In this document: in pieces, positions 1 through 7,302 of the stretch
Layout of the letters: each line of letters starts with the position of its first letter
Position numbering within the stretch: position 1 is the first letter of the stretch
Source of the DNA: Gemmatimonadota bacterium
GTDB taxonomy: Bacteria; Gemmatimonadota; Gemmatimonadetes; Gemmatimonadales; GWC2-71-9
Assembly: GCA_003221045.1 (NCBI GenBank)
Contig: QHUC01000118.1
Location: forward strand, 1-39,833
DNA length: 39,833 nt
Direction of reading: 5' to 3'
Position numbers and translations under genes: made by a program
The notes under the pieces: generated by a model
What the model saw: only the letters and a program-made list of their open reading frames with translations
What the model was told of the DNA's origin: nothing
Databases searched by the model: none

Positions 1-6
1 CCTTTG

Positions 7-25
7 TATATAACCATATGGTTAT
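7..25 (+). promoter_or_regulatory. Probable ArsR operator palindrome and -10 element at the start codon
   Basis: Positions 10-25 read ATAACCATATGGTTAT, a perfect 16-bp palindrome. It contains the ATG (18-20) of the ArsR gene. TATATA at 7-12 looks like a -10 box, which would put transcription start at or next to the ATG, so the mRNA may be leaderless. No Shine-Dalgarno sequence is visible in the 17 bases present. Binding by the ArsR product (autorepression) is inferred from position and symmetry. Bases upstream of 1 are outside the window. Confidence 0.55.
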
Positions 26-374
26 TAACCAGCGGAGCCTCGACGCGACGTTCGCCGCGCTCGCCGATCCCACGCGGCGCGCGATCCTGGCGCGGCTCGC
101 CTCGGGGGAGGCGTCGGTCGCGGAGCTGGCGCAGCCGTTCGCCATCAGCCAACCCGCGATCTCGAAGCACCTGAAGGTCCTCGAGCGCGCCGGCCTCGTA
201 CGGCGCGGCCGGGACGCACAGCGGCGGCCACGGCGGCTCGTGCCGCAGCCGCTCGCCGACGCCACCAAGTGGCTCGAGCGCTATCGCCGGCTGTGGGTGG
301 GCCGATACGAGCGTCTCGACGCCCTGCTCGACCAGCTGAAAACAAAGAAAACCAAACCGGGAGATCACCGATGA
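18..374 (+). CDS. ArsR/SmtB-type winged-helix transcriptional regulator
   Basis: 118 residues, the usual ArsR length. The winged helix covers about residues 8-65: a family-typical DPTRRAILARL helix, then the recognition region SQPAISKHLKVLERAGLV and a basic wing (RGRDAQRR). There is no metal-binding Cys cluster such as CxC, so a metal sensor is unlikely. This subgroup is usually paired with AHSA1/SRPBCC genes, as here: the stop overlaps the next start as ATGA (371-374). The start at 18 lies inside a palindrome that is probably its own operator. Likely an autorepressor of this three-gene operon; the ligand is unknown. Confidence 0.9.
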   Translation: MVINQRSLDATFAALADPTRRAILARLASGEASVAELAQPFAISQPAISKHLKVLERAGLVRRGRDAQRRPRRLVPQPLADATKWLERYRRLWVGRYERLDALLDQLKTKKTKPGDHR

Positions 375-859
375 AAACCGCTGAAACGTTGACCGTGACG
401 ACGCCATCGGATCGCGAGATCGTGATGACACGCGTGTTCAATGCCCCGCGCCGACTGGTGTTCGACGCGCACACGAAGCCCGAGCTCGTCAAGCGCTGGC
501 TGTTGGGACCCCCCGGCTGGTCGATGCCCGTCTGCGAGATCGACCTGCGCGTGGGCGGCAAGTATCGCTACGTCTGGCGCCGCGACTCGGACGGGACCCA
601 AATGGGGATGGGCGGCGTCTACCGGGAGGTCCTGGCACCCGAGCGCATCGTCACCACCGAGCGCTTCGACGAGGCCTGGTACCCGGGCGAGGGCGTCGGG
701 ACCCTCCTGCTGGTGGAGCGGGGTGGCAAGACGACGCTCACCAACACCATGCGCTACGAGTCGCGAGCAGCGCGCGACGGGGTCCTCAAGTCCGGCATGG
801 AGAAGGGCGTGGCGGAGAGCTACGACCGGTTGGCCGAGTTGCTGGCGTCGACAACGTGA
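371..859 (+). CDS. SRPBCC / AHSA1 family protein
   Basis: 162 residues starting at the ATG of the ATGA overlap with arsR. Upstream in-frame starts would lie inside arsR and were not used. It shows the AHSA1 (activator of Hsp90 ATPase homologue 1-like) START/Bet v1 fold pattern: an N-terminal strand ending in [19 protein letters not shown], then a [10 protein letters not shown] loop, [11 protein letters not shown], and a C-terminal helix with [17 protein letters not shown]. The fold encloses a hydrophobic ligand cavity; the ligand is not known for these bacterial members. Coupling to ArsR and a VOC protein is a common arrangement. Confidence 0.88.
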   Translation: MKTAETLTVTTPSDREIVMTRVFNAPRRLVFDAHTKPELVKRWLLGPPGWSMPVCEIDLRVGGKYRYVWRRDSDGTQMGMGGVYREVLAPERIVTTERFDEAWYPGEGVGTLLLVERGGKTTLTNTMRYESRAARDGVLKSGMEKGVAESYDRLAELLASTT

Positions 860-879
860 GAGACAAGGAGATGGCCGGT

Positions 880-1353
880 ATGCAAAAGATCGTTCCGTTC
901 CTCTGGTTCGACGGCAAGGCCGAGGAGGCCGCGAACTTCTATGTGTCGATCTTCAAGAATTCAAAAGTGCTCAGCGTCACGCGCTACGGGGAGGCGGGCC
1001 CGGGCCCCAAAGGGAGCGTGATGTCGGTGACCTTCCAGCTCGAGGGACAGCAGTTCTACGCCCTGAACGGCGGCCCGCAGTTCAAGTTCACGCCGGCGAT
1101 CTCGCTGTTCGTGAACTGCGAGACGCAGCAGGAAGTGGACGAGCTCTGGAAAAAGCTTTCCGCGGGTGGGAGAGAAGATCAGTGCGGGTGGCTGCAGGAC
1201 AAATATGGCCTCTCCTGGCAGATCATTCCCACGGCCCTGGGGAAGCTGTTGGGAGACAAGGACGCCAACAAGGCGAATCGGGCCATGCAGGCGATGCAGC
1301 AAATGAAAAAGATCGACATCAAGGGCCTGCAGCAGGCGTTCGACCGGGGCTGA
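880..1353 (+). CDS. VOC family protein (PhnB-like)
   Basis: 157 residues from ATG 880, chosen because AAGGAG at 865-870 sits 9 nt upstream and the protein then begins in the family style ([21 protein letters not shown]). A GTG at 856 and an ATG at 871 are in-frame alternatives. The pattern fits the PhnB / 3-demethylubiquinone-9 3-methyltransferase-like VOC subgroup: N-terminal [12 protein letters not shown], a middle FYALNGGP strand, and C-terminal [14 protein letters not shown]. Family members are often over-annotated as methyltransferases; enzymatic function is unknown. Third gene of the ArsR operon; its 3' end overlaps the convergent downstream gene by 35 bp. Confidence 0.88.
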   Translation: MQKIVPFLWFDGKAEEAANFYVSIFKNSKVLSVTRYGEAGPGPKGSVMSVTFQLEGQQFYALNGGPQFKFTPAISLFVNCETQQEVDELWKKLSAGGREDQCGWLQDKYGLSWQIIPTALGKLLGDKDANKANRAMQAMQQMKKIDIKGLQQAFDRG

Positions 1354-1876
1354 CCAGCGCGGCATCGACCTCGGTGCCGGCGATGAGGTTGAAGTAGTTC
1401 CGAAACACGTTCAACGCCACCGCCCCGATCACCTCGACGATTTCCTCGTCGCTGAATCCGGCGCGTCGCAGGACCTCCACTTCCGCGGGAGGCACGCGAC
1501 CGCGCTCCCGCACCGCCGTGCGGGCGAAGCGGAGGGCCGTAGCGGTCTTGGTGTCACCGGCCTCGCCGCGCCGGGCGCGGTCGAAGTCGTCCTCGGTCAG
1601 ACCCTCACGGCGGCCCAACGCGAGGGCGGTGGAGAGAGTGTACTCGCAGCCGTTGAGCTCCGACACGGCGACGGTGATGAGGCCGCGCAGCTTCGGCGTC
1701 ATCCGCGTGTGCTCGAATGCTTCATTGAACTGCAGGTAGGCGCCGAGGATGGCGGGGGAATTGGCCATCAGGCGCAGCATGTTGGGCACGCGCTTGAGTC
1801 GCCCCTCTACGGCGTCGAACGATTGCTTAACGCTGCCAGTGGCGGCGCCGGGATCGATCGGGTTCAAGACTTGCAT
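1319..1876 (-). CDS. Carboxymuconolactone decarboxylase / AhpD-like protein with incomplete CXXC
   Basis: 185 residues with the all-helical AhpD/CMD fold: [15 protein letters not shown], then [31 protein letters not shown]. Peroxidase-type members carry CxxC and a nearby His at this point. Here Cys77 is kept, but the second Cys is Thr80 and the usual SAH is STA, so AhpD-type thiol peroxidase chemistry is doubtful. Last gene of the leftward DoxX-DUF4345-CMD operon; it starts 3 nt after the DUF4345 stop. CMD-like genes are known partners of ECF41 sigma factors, and one lies divergently next door, so regulation by that sigma factor is likely. Confidence 0.85.
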   Translation of the reverse strand: MQVLNPIDPGAATGSVKQSFDAVEGRLKRVPNMLRLMANSPAILGAYLQFNEAFEHTRMTPKLRGLITVAVSELNGCEYTLSTALALGRREGLTEDDFDRARRGEAGDTKTATALRFARTAVRERGRVPPAEVEVLRRAGFSDEEIVEVIGAVALNVFRNYFNLIAGTEVDAALVSPGRTPAAGP

Positions 1877-1879
1877 TCT

Positions 1880-2317
1880 TCATGCCTCCCGCCGGCGTCG
1901 TTCGAGAACAAGGCTGACGCTCGAGAGTGCCAACAGCACCACTTCCGGTCGCAGCACCATCAGGCTCTCCCTGGCTGGACCGTCGACTACGATCCCGAGA
2001 ATGCGCGCGGCCGTGGCGACGCCGAAGATGGTCACGATGAACCACAGGCCCGTGAGGCGCCGACGTGCGGAGATCAGGCAGCCCAACGTGATGAGGGAAA
2101 ATCCGAGGGGCAACGCGCCGAAGCCCACACGCATGTTGGTGACGGCCGCGGCCGACCCAAGGGAGATCTTGAACTCGGCCGCGGTGCGCACGGGATCAGC
2201 CAAGTATTTCACGGCGATCGCAGAGAAAATGACCGTCGCCGCCAGCAGCACGAAGCGGCTGAGCCAGGGCACGAAACGCCACCTGTTGTCGACTATCGCT
2301 TCTGCGTTGGTTGTCAT
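1880..2317 (-). CDS. DUF4345-like four-helix membrane protein
   Basis: 145 residues with about four hydrophobic helices (FVLLAATVIFSAIAVKYLADP; MRVGFGALPLGFSLITLG; LWFIVTIFGVATAARILGIVV; EVVLLALSSVSLVL). The motif ADPVRTAAEFKI followed by NMRVGFGALPLG resembles DUF4345. I chose ATG 2317, which overlaps the stop of the upstream DoxX-like gene as ATGA; an earlier in-frame start at 2359 would intrude further into that gene. Inner-membrane protein of unknown function, in the operon facing the ECF41 sigma factor. Confidence 0.75.
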   Translation of the reverse strand: MTTNAEAIVDNRWRFVPWLSRFVLLAATVIFSAIAVKYLADPVRTAAEFKISLGSAAAVTNMRVGFGALPLGFSLITLGCLISARRRLTGLWFIVTIFGVATAARILGIVVDGPARESLMVLRPEVVLLALSSVSLVLERRRREA

Positions 2318-2700
2318 GTGCGAACGACGCTCCACAGTGTTTCGGGGTGACGGAGCCACGCGCCGAGCCAGAGCAGCCCCAGCACGATGGCGGGTTGCAG
2401 GACTGACTGACCGTGCTGCAGGTGCGTGGCGATGGCGCCCCCCAGAAACGCCGATACGAGGAGCAGCCCTGCCGAGCGCGTTTGCCGAACCAGGAACAGC
2501 GCGGCGCTGACGAACTCGGCGATTGCGATCAAGGTCAAGCGGCCGCCGGTGAAGCCAAAGGCGCCGAGCTGGGCGGCGACCTGAGGCACGAGGGCGAACT
2601 TCGCCGCGGCGCTCGCCAATAGCACCAGGCTGCCCAATGCGATCAGCACGGTGCCGGCGACATGCCGCGTGCTGCGCGGTGATCGTTGACTCGTCCCCAT
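2314..2700 (-). CDS. DoxX-like small membrane protein
   Basis: 128 residues with four hydrophobic segments. The first (VLIALGSLVLLASAAAKFALVP) and second (LIAIAEFVSAALFLV) match the DoxX-like pattern, in which a helix-1 Ala-Lys-Phe turn and a helix-2 glutamate are common. GAGGAGA lies 8 nt before ATG 2700. First gene of the operon continuing to DUF4345 and the CMD-like gene. An ECF41-like promoter lies about 85-110 bp upstream on the same strand. Role unknown; DoxX-like proteins are often linked to redox or envelope stress. Confidence 0.72.
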   Translation of the reverse strand: MGTSQRSPRSTRHVAGTVLIALGSLVLLASAAAKFALVPQVAAQLGAFGFTGGRLTLIAIAEFVSAALFLVRQTRSAGLLLVSAFLGGAIATHLQHGQSVLQPAIVLGLLWLGAWLRHPETLWSVVRT

Positions 2701-2784
2701 GCCCTGCTCTCCTCGCGATCGGCTGGAACCGGCTAGGCCGCGCGGCGCTTACTAGTACCAGCGCGGCTCGCTTTCACATCCTGA

Positions 2785-2811
2785 GACAAGAGAGACAACC
2801 GGTTTGTGACA
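2785..2811 (-). promoter_or_regulatory. Candidate ECF41-type promoter for the DoxX-DUF4345-CMD operon
   Basis: On the minus strand TGTCACA (2811-2805) is followed after 16 nt by TGTC (2788-2785). The ECF41 promoter as I recall it has TGTCACA at -35 and CGTC at -10, so this differs in one base. Transcription would start near 2778, giving a leader of about 78 nt before ATG 2700. The -35 box overlaps the GTG start codon (2806) of the divergent ECF41 gene. The sequences are seen directly; promoter function is inferred. Confidence 0.5.
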
Positions 2812-3738
2812 GGCGCATTCCTGCTGGACCGATCGGCGGAGGTTTTCGCGGGACTTCGCCCCCTGCTCTATTCGATTACGTACCGCATGCTCGGCAGCGC
2901 CATGGACGCGGAGGACGTGGTGCAGGACGCGTATCTCCGGTGGCAGGAAGCCTCCGACGCCGAGGTGCGCTCCCCGCGGGCCTATCTGATCACGATCGTC
3001 ACGCGGCTCGCCATCAATCACCTGCACTCGGCGCGCGTGCGGCGAGAATCCTACGTCGGGCCCTGGCTGCCGGAGCCCCTCGTGACCGAGCACGTGCCGG
3101 ACGCTTCGGGAGAGGTGGACCGCTCCGAATCGCTCTCGATGGCATTCCTCGTGCTGCTCGAGCGTCTGTCGCCGGTGGAACGAGCGGTCGTGCTTCTGCA
3201 TGAGGTATTCGACTTCGGGTACGCCGACATCGCGCGGATCGTGAGCAAGAGCGAAGCGAACTGTCGCCAGCTCCTCGGCCGCGCGAAGAAGCGTCTCGGG
3301 GGCGTCGCCTCGGGGTCGCGGTTCGCGGCCGCGCCAGAGCATGCCGGGCGGATGCTCGAGCGCTTCAACCGAGCGACCACGACCGGCGACATGGACGGGC
3401 TGCTCGCCCTCCTGGCGGAGGACATCACGCTCTGGTCGGACGGCGGCGGCAAGGCCGCGGCCGCCCTGAACCCCATCCACGGCGCCGACCACGTGGCACG
3501 CTTTATCTTCGGCGCGCTCCGCAAGTTCGTGCCCGCGGACCACGTGGTCCGGCCGGCCGAGCTCAACGGCCAACCTGGGCTGATCTCCTACTGGAGGGGC
3601 AAGCCCCGGACCGCCCTGGCGTTCGACGTCGTGGGGGATCGGATCCAGACGATCTACATCATTGCCAATCCCGACAAGCTGAGGGCGCTGCCGGACGCGG
3701 CCATCGAACGCCCCTCCCTCACGCGCCGAGCACCTTGA
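2806..3738 (+). CDS. ECF41-group RNA polymerase sigma factor with SnoaL-like C-terminal domain
   Basis: 310 residues. Sigma region 2 spans about residues 12-80 (LLYSITYRMLGSAMDAEDVVQDAYLRW), region 4 about 115-165 (LSPVERAVVLLHEVFDFGYADIARIV, then SEANCRQLLGRAKKRL), and a SnoaL-like extension about 180-300. ECF41 hallmarks are present: WLPEPL in the linker (87-92), DGGGK (212-216) and a terminal NPDKL (288-292). In this group the fused extension controls sigma activity in place of a separate anti-sigma factor. GTG 2806 is the only usable start: an in-frame stop lies at 2782-2784 and no other N-terminal start fits. The divergent neighbour is a CMD-type operon, the classical ECF41 context. Confidence 0.93.
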   Translation: MTGAFLLDRSAEVFAGLRPLLYSITYRMLGSAMDAEDVVQDAYLRWQEASDAEVRSPRAYLITIVTRLAINHLHSARVRRESYVGPWLPEPLVTEHVPDASGEVDRSESLSMAFLVLLERLSPVERAVVLLHEVFDFGYADIARIVSKSEANCRQLLGRAKKRLGGVASGSRFAAAPEHAGRMLERFNRATTTGDMDGLLALLAEDITLWSDGGGKAAAALNPIHGADHVARFIFGALRKFVPADHVVRPAELNGQPGLISYWRGKPRTALAFDVVGDRIQTIYIIANPDKLRALPDAAIERPSLTRRAP

Positions 3739-4216
3739 TGAGCTGTATCTGTCCGGCGTGGTAGACCGCGTGGCACGTGATACCAAGCACCAGATCGAAC
3801 CGCTCGGCCTCGCCGAGCGGCGAGCGCAGCTGGTGCGAGCCGATTTGGGAGAGGACGGTCGCGAGCCGGCGTTGCTCCCGCTCGAGCGTCGTCACGATCG
3901 CGGACCAGGCGAGCTCACGTTCGCTCGACAGCGCAAACCAGTCGGCCCCAGGGAGCGGGAACGGCTCTCCCTCGCCGCCGGCGAGCTGGTTGGCGACCGA
4001 GCGGACGCACCAGGCGTGGTGCATGGCGATCTCGGCGATGTTGTGCCGGCCCGGCCCGGGGCGACGGAATGCGGTCGCCGCGGAACCGTCGGCCAGGGCC
4101 GCCTTCAGATCGGGCCCGTGCCACGCACCCGGCCCATATCCTTCCTCCAGAACCCGCGCGAGCACGTGCGGGTCGACGTTCGCGACCTCGGTCTTGACCG
4201 TGGTTGCTGCGCTCAT
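3719..4216 (-). CDS. DinB family four-helix-bundle protein
   Basis: 165 residues. The DinB fold is indicated by MHHAWCVRSVANQLAG in helix 2 and CHAVYHAGQIQLIK in the last helix, which supply the His residues of the usual metal triad. The long polar linker matches the family. ATG 4216 follows an AGGAGG-like run (GAGGTCCC). The 3' end overlaps the convergent ECF41 gene by 20 bp. DinB-fold proteins include thiol transferases and metal hydrolases; the substrate here is not predictable. Start region divergent from an AraC regulator. Confidence 0.85.
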   Translation of the reverse strand: MSAATTVKTEVANVDPHVLARVLEEGYGPGAWHGPDLKAALADGSAATAFRRPGPGRHNIAEIAMHHAWCVRSVANQLAGGEGEPFPLPGADWFALSSERELAWSAIVTTLEREQRRLATVLSQIGSHQLRSPLGEAERFDLVLGITCHAVYHAGQIQLIKVLGA

Positions 4217-4266
4217 GGGACCTCCTCAGTATTCGCGTTGTGGATGGCACAACCGTGACCGGACCG

Positions 4267-5187
4267 ATGGTACCGCACGATCGGGCGTCCGTCTTGGGGA
4301 AAATTGCGCTCGACGTGGAGCGCGCGTTGACGCTCCGGAAGAAGACCGGAGCGCCAGGTCGCACGATCCCCACCCCGCTCGCTCAGGGCGCGGGTTGGTC
4401 CGTCGAAGACGTGATCTGCACCTCCGGCCCAACCGACCGGCCCTTCGAGGAGCAGCACCGGTGGGTATCCGTCGCCGTCGTGGTGTCGGGGACGTTCGAG
4501 TACCGGGCGTCGGCCGCCCGTGAGCTGATGACTCCGGGCTCGCTGCTGCTGGGGAATCCTGGCCAGTTCTTCGAGTGCGGGCATGCGCACGCCGCCGGCG
4601 ACCGTTGCGTCGCGTTTCGATACGCACCCGAGTGGTTCGAGCGCCTCGCGGCGGAGGCCGGCGTTCCGCGCGGGGCGCGCCGGTTTCGGGCCTCGCGCGT
4701 GCCACCGATCAAGGACTCCGCGGCTATCGTGGCGCGGGCCTCGGTGGGGGTGTCGGTGCCGGCGCGCGAGTCATGGGAGGAGATCGCCCAGCGCGTCGCG
4801 GTGGCGGCGGTGGGCCTCTCGGCGGGCGCACCCCTCCGGCCGGGCCACCCGCCTGCTGGCGCCCTGGCCCGGACGACCGACAGCGTGCGCCGCATCGAGC
4901 GGGATCCCGCAGCACCGTGGACGCTGAACCGGTTGGCCGCTGAGGCGGCGTTAAGTCCCTTCCATTATCTACGCACATTCCAGCGGGTGACGGGCGTGAC
5001 GCCGCATCAGTTCATCCTGCGCGCCCGTCTGCGTGCGGCGGCTCTGCACCTCGCGGCGAATCATGCGAAGGTCGTCGACGTGGCCAGCGATGCGGGATTT
5101 CAGGACCTCTCGAATTTCAATCACTCGTTCCGCGCCGAGTTCGGTGTTGCGCCTCGCGCGTACCGGAAGGCGGTAGGCCGGCGATAG
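4267..5187 (+). CDS. AraC family transcriptional regulator
   Basis: 306 residues from ATG 4267; upstream TTG/GTG starts would overlap the divergent DinB gene. The N-terminal half (about 30-130) looks like a cupin sensor (HRWVSVAVVVSGTFEYR, then MTPGSLLLGNPGQFFECGH). The C-terminal 100 residues contain two HTH motifs: LNRLAAEAALSPFHYLRTFQRVTGVTPHQF and VVDVASDAGFQDLSNFNHSFRAEFGVAPRAYR. Likely activator of the DinB gene or of the hydrolase operon downstream (94 bp away, same strand). The effector is unknown. Confidence 0.92.
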   Translation: MVPHDRASVLGKIALDVERALTLRKKTGAPGRTIPTPLAQGAGWSVEDVICTSGPTDRPFEEQHRWVSVAVVVSGTFEYRASAARELMTPGSLLLGNPGQFFECGHAHAAGDRCVAFRYAPEWFERLAAEAGVPRGARRFRASRVPPIKDSAAIVARASVGVSVPARESWEEIAQRVAVAAVGLSAGAPLRPGHPPAGALARTTDSVRRIERDPAAPWTLNRLAAEAALSPFHYLRTFQRVTGVTPHQFILRARLRAAALHLAANHAKVVDVASDAGFQDLSNFNHSFRAEFGVAPRAYRKAVGRR

Positions 5188-5281
5188 GGCGCAGTATTCC
5201 CCTTCCCTATCGGGCCCTTCCCCGCAAGGCTATCTCTCTGGAGGGGGAGGATCCACCTGTTCGAAGAGAGGAAGGGGCAAA

Positions 5282-6082
5282 ATGGGGGCAAGGGCAAGGA
5301 CTCCGGTCGTCTTCATTCACGGCCTGTGGATGCACCCCGACTCCTGGAGCAATTGGGTGGCTCTGTTCCGCGAGGCCGGGTACGACGCGATGGCGCCCGG
5401 CTGGCCGGGCGACTCAGCCACGGTCGCCGAGTCCAACGCGCACCCCGAGCGCGTCGCCAACGTGGGGATCGATGCGGCTGTCGCGCACTTCGCCACGGTC
5501 ATCCGTGCGCTCGATTCCAAGCCGATCGTCGTGGGGCACTCGTTCGGGGGCTTGATCGCGCAGAAGCTGCTGGGAATGGGGCTTGCCTCGGCGGCGGTCG
5601 CGATCGCGCCCGCGCAGATGCGGGGCGTGTTGCCTCTGCCCATCGCCCAGCTGAAGAGCGCATTTCCGATTTTGGGCAATCCCCTCAACTACCGGCGCGC
5701 CGTGCCCCAGACGGCGAAGCAGTTCTATTACGGCTTCGGGAACGCGCTCTCGGAGCAAGAGTCCGATGAGCTGTTCGCCAGATATGCCATCCCGGCGCCG
5801 GGCCGGCCGCTCTTCGAGGCGGCTTTCGCCAACGTCTTCCCGAACTCGCCAGCCAAGGTGAACCGGACCGCCGACCGTGGTCCGTTGCTGATCATCGGCG
5901 GCGGTAAGGATCACACCGTGCCCGAGGTGGTGGCCCGCGCGGCCTACAACCTGTATCGCAACGCGAAGACCGTCAACGAGTACAAGGTGTTTCCGGACCG
6001 CGGCCATTCGGTCACCGTCGATCGGGGGTGGAAAGAAGTCGCCGACGCGTCGCTCGCCTGGCTCCGCGGCAAGGGGCTCTAA
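5282..6082 (+). CDS. Alpha/beta-hydrolase
   Basis: 266 residues without signal peptide. The fold is clear: VVFIHGLWMHPDSW forms the oxyanion region, GHSFGG carries nucleophile Ser87, LLIIGGGKDHTVP carries the acid-strand Asp, and FPDRGHSVTVDRGW carries the catalytic His. Members of this subgroup act on small esters, lactones or related substrates; the substrate cannot be predicted. GGAAGGGG at 5270-5277 precedes ATG 5282. First gene of a four-gene run; the next gene starts 9 nt after its stop. Confidence 0.9.
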   Translation: MGARARTPVVFIHGLWMHPDSWSNWVALFREAGYDAMAPGWPGDSATVAESNAHPERVANVGIDAAVAHFATVIRALDSKPIVVGHSFGGLIAQKLLGMGLASAAVAIAPAQMRGVLPLPIAQLKSAFPILGNPLNYRRAVPQTAKQFYYGFGNALSEQESDELFARYAIPAPGRPLFEAAFANVFPNSPAKVNRTADRGPLLIIGGGKDHTVPEVVARAAYNLYRNAKTVNEYKVFPDRGHSVTVDRGWKEVADASLAWLRGKGL

Positions 6083-6091
6083 CACACCGCC

Positions 6092-6379
6092 ATGAAGCAG
6101 ACCTGCGCACATCTCGACCAGGTTCGCGACGTGAAACCGCGCACGCCCGATGGGTGCGAGGAATGTCTGAAGATGGGCAGCTGGTGGGTGCACCTGCGCC
6201 TCTGCCTCGCCTGCGGGCACGTCGGCTGCTGTGACCAGTCGCCGAACAAGCACGCGACCAAACACTACCACGGCTCGCATCACGCGATCATCCGCAGCCT
6301 GGAGCCCGGGGAAGACTGGGGCTGGTGCTACGTGGACGAGCTCATGATGGAGCCCGCCCCGACGCCCGCACGCCGATGA
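6092..6379 (+). CDS. UBP-type zinc-finger protein
   Basis: 95 residues, almost entirely a zf-UBP (ubiquitin C-terminal-hydrolase type) zinc finger. Candidate ligands follow the family order: C5, H7, C22, C25, C38, C41, H43, C46, H54, H58 and H63/H64, including the signature CLACGHVGCCD. In eukaryotes this finger binds the free C-terminal Gly-Gly of ubiquitin; in bacteria it occurs as small stand-alone proteins or fused to other domains, with unknown targets. It overlaps the DUF5996 start as ATGA (6376-6379), implying coupled translation. Confidence 0.92.
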   Translation: MKQTCAHLDQVRDVKPRTPDGCEECLKMGSWWVHLRLCLACGHVGCCDQSPNKHATKHYHGSHHAIIRSLEPGEDWGWCYVDELMMEPAPTPARR

Positions 6380-7302
6380 TGGACGACGCGTGGCCGGCCC
6401 TGCCGTTGGACGCGTGGCGGGACACCTACGCTACCCTTCACATGTGGACTCAGATCGTCGGGAAGACGCGGCTCGCGCTCGCGCCGATGGAGAACCACTG
6501 GTGGCAGGTCGCGCTCTACGTCACGCCGCGCGGCCTTACGACCTCCGCGATGCCCTACGGCATGCGTACGCTCGAGGCGGACTTCGACTTCCTCGACCAC
6601 CAGCTGTACGTGCGAACGAGCGACGGCGTCACTCAGGCGGTGCCCCTGGTCCCGCAGTCGGTGGCCGATTTCTACGCGGCCTACCGGACGGCGCTCCGCT
6701 CGCTCGATGTCGACGTGCACATCATGCCCCGCCCCGTGGAGGTCGTCACGGCGATTCCCTTCGCGCAGGACCGCGAGCACGCGTCGTACGACGGGGAGGC
6801 CGCCCGCCGCTGCTGGCGCGTCCTGATGCAGGCGGATCGCGTGCTCAAGCGCTTCCGCGGCCGCTTCCTCGGCAAAGCCAGTCCCGTCCACTTCTTCTGG
6901 GGGAGCTTTGACCTCGCCGCGACCCGGTTCTCCGGGCGCCCCGCGCCCCGCCATCCGGGCGGCGCGCCCAACTGCCCCGACTACGTGATGGTCGAGGCCT
7001 ACTCCCACGAGTGCGCGAGCTGCGGGTTCTGGCCGGGGAACTGGGCGGGAGGGACGGGGGGGCTCCAGGAACCCGCTTTCTACGCGTACGCGTATCCCGA
7101 GCCCGAGGGGTACGCGGATTGCCCCATCCGCCCGGACGGGGCGCAGTACAACAAGGAGATGCGCGAGTTCATCCTGCCGTACGATGCCCTGCGCCGCGCG
7201 CCCAAGCCGGACGAGGCCCTGCTCGCCTTCGTGCAATCGACCTACGAGTCGGCCGCCAACCTCGGGCACTGGGACCGCGCAGCGCTCGAGCGCCGAACCT
7301 AG
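6376..7302 (+). CDS. DUF5996 family protein
   Basis: 308 residues from ATG 6376, which overlaps the preceding stop as ATGA. Features I associate with DUF5996: WPALPLDAWRDTYATLHMWTQIVGK at the N terminus, NHWWQVALYVTPRGLTT, FWGSFDLAATRFSGRPAP, and CGFWPGNWAGG followed by FYAYAYPEP. Trp-rich and without signal peptide or membrane helix, so probably cytoplasmic. Function unknown. It sits between a UBP zinc finger and a DsbA-like protein and shares one base with the latter's GTG start. Confidence 0.88.
   Translation: MMDDAWPALPLDAWRDTYATLHMWTQIVGKTRLALAPMENHWWQVALYVTPRGLTTSAMPYGMRTLEADFDFLDHQLYVRTSDGVTQAVPLVPQSVADFYAAYRTALRSLDVDVHIMPRPVEVVTAIPFAQDREHASYDGEAARRCWRVLMQADRVLKRFRGRFLGKASPVHFFWGSFDLAATRFSGRPAPRHPGGAPNCPDYVMVEAYSHECASCGFWPGNWAGGTGGLQEPAFYAYAYPEPEGYADCPIRPDGAQYNKEMREFILPYDALRRAPKPDEALLAFVQSTYESAANLGHWDRAALERRT

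Noticed and set aside
2752-3786. Long minus-strand frame opposite the sigma factor
   Set aside because: It is the antisense shadow of the ECF41 gene, with skewed residue content (Arg, His, Gly) and no family motif.
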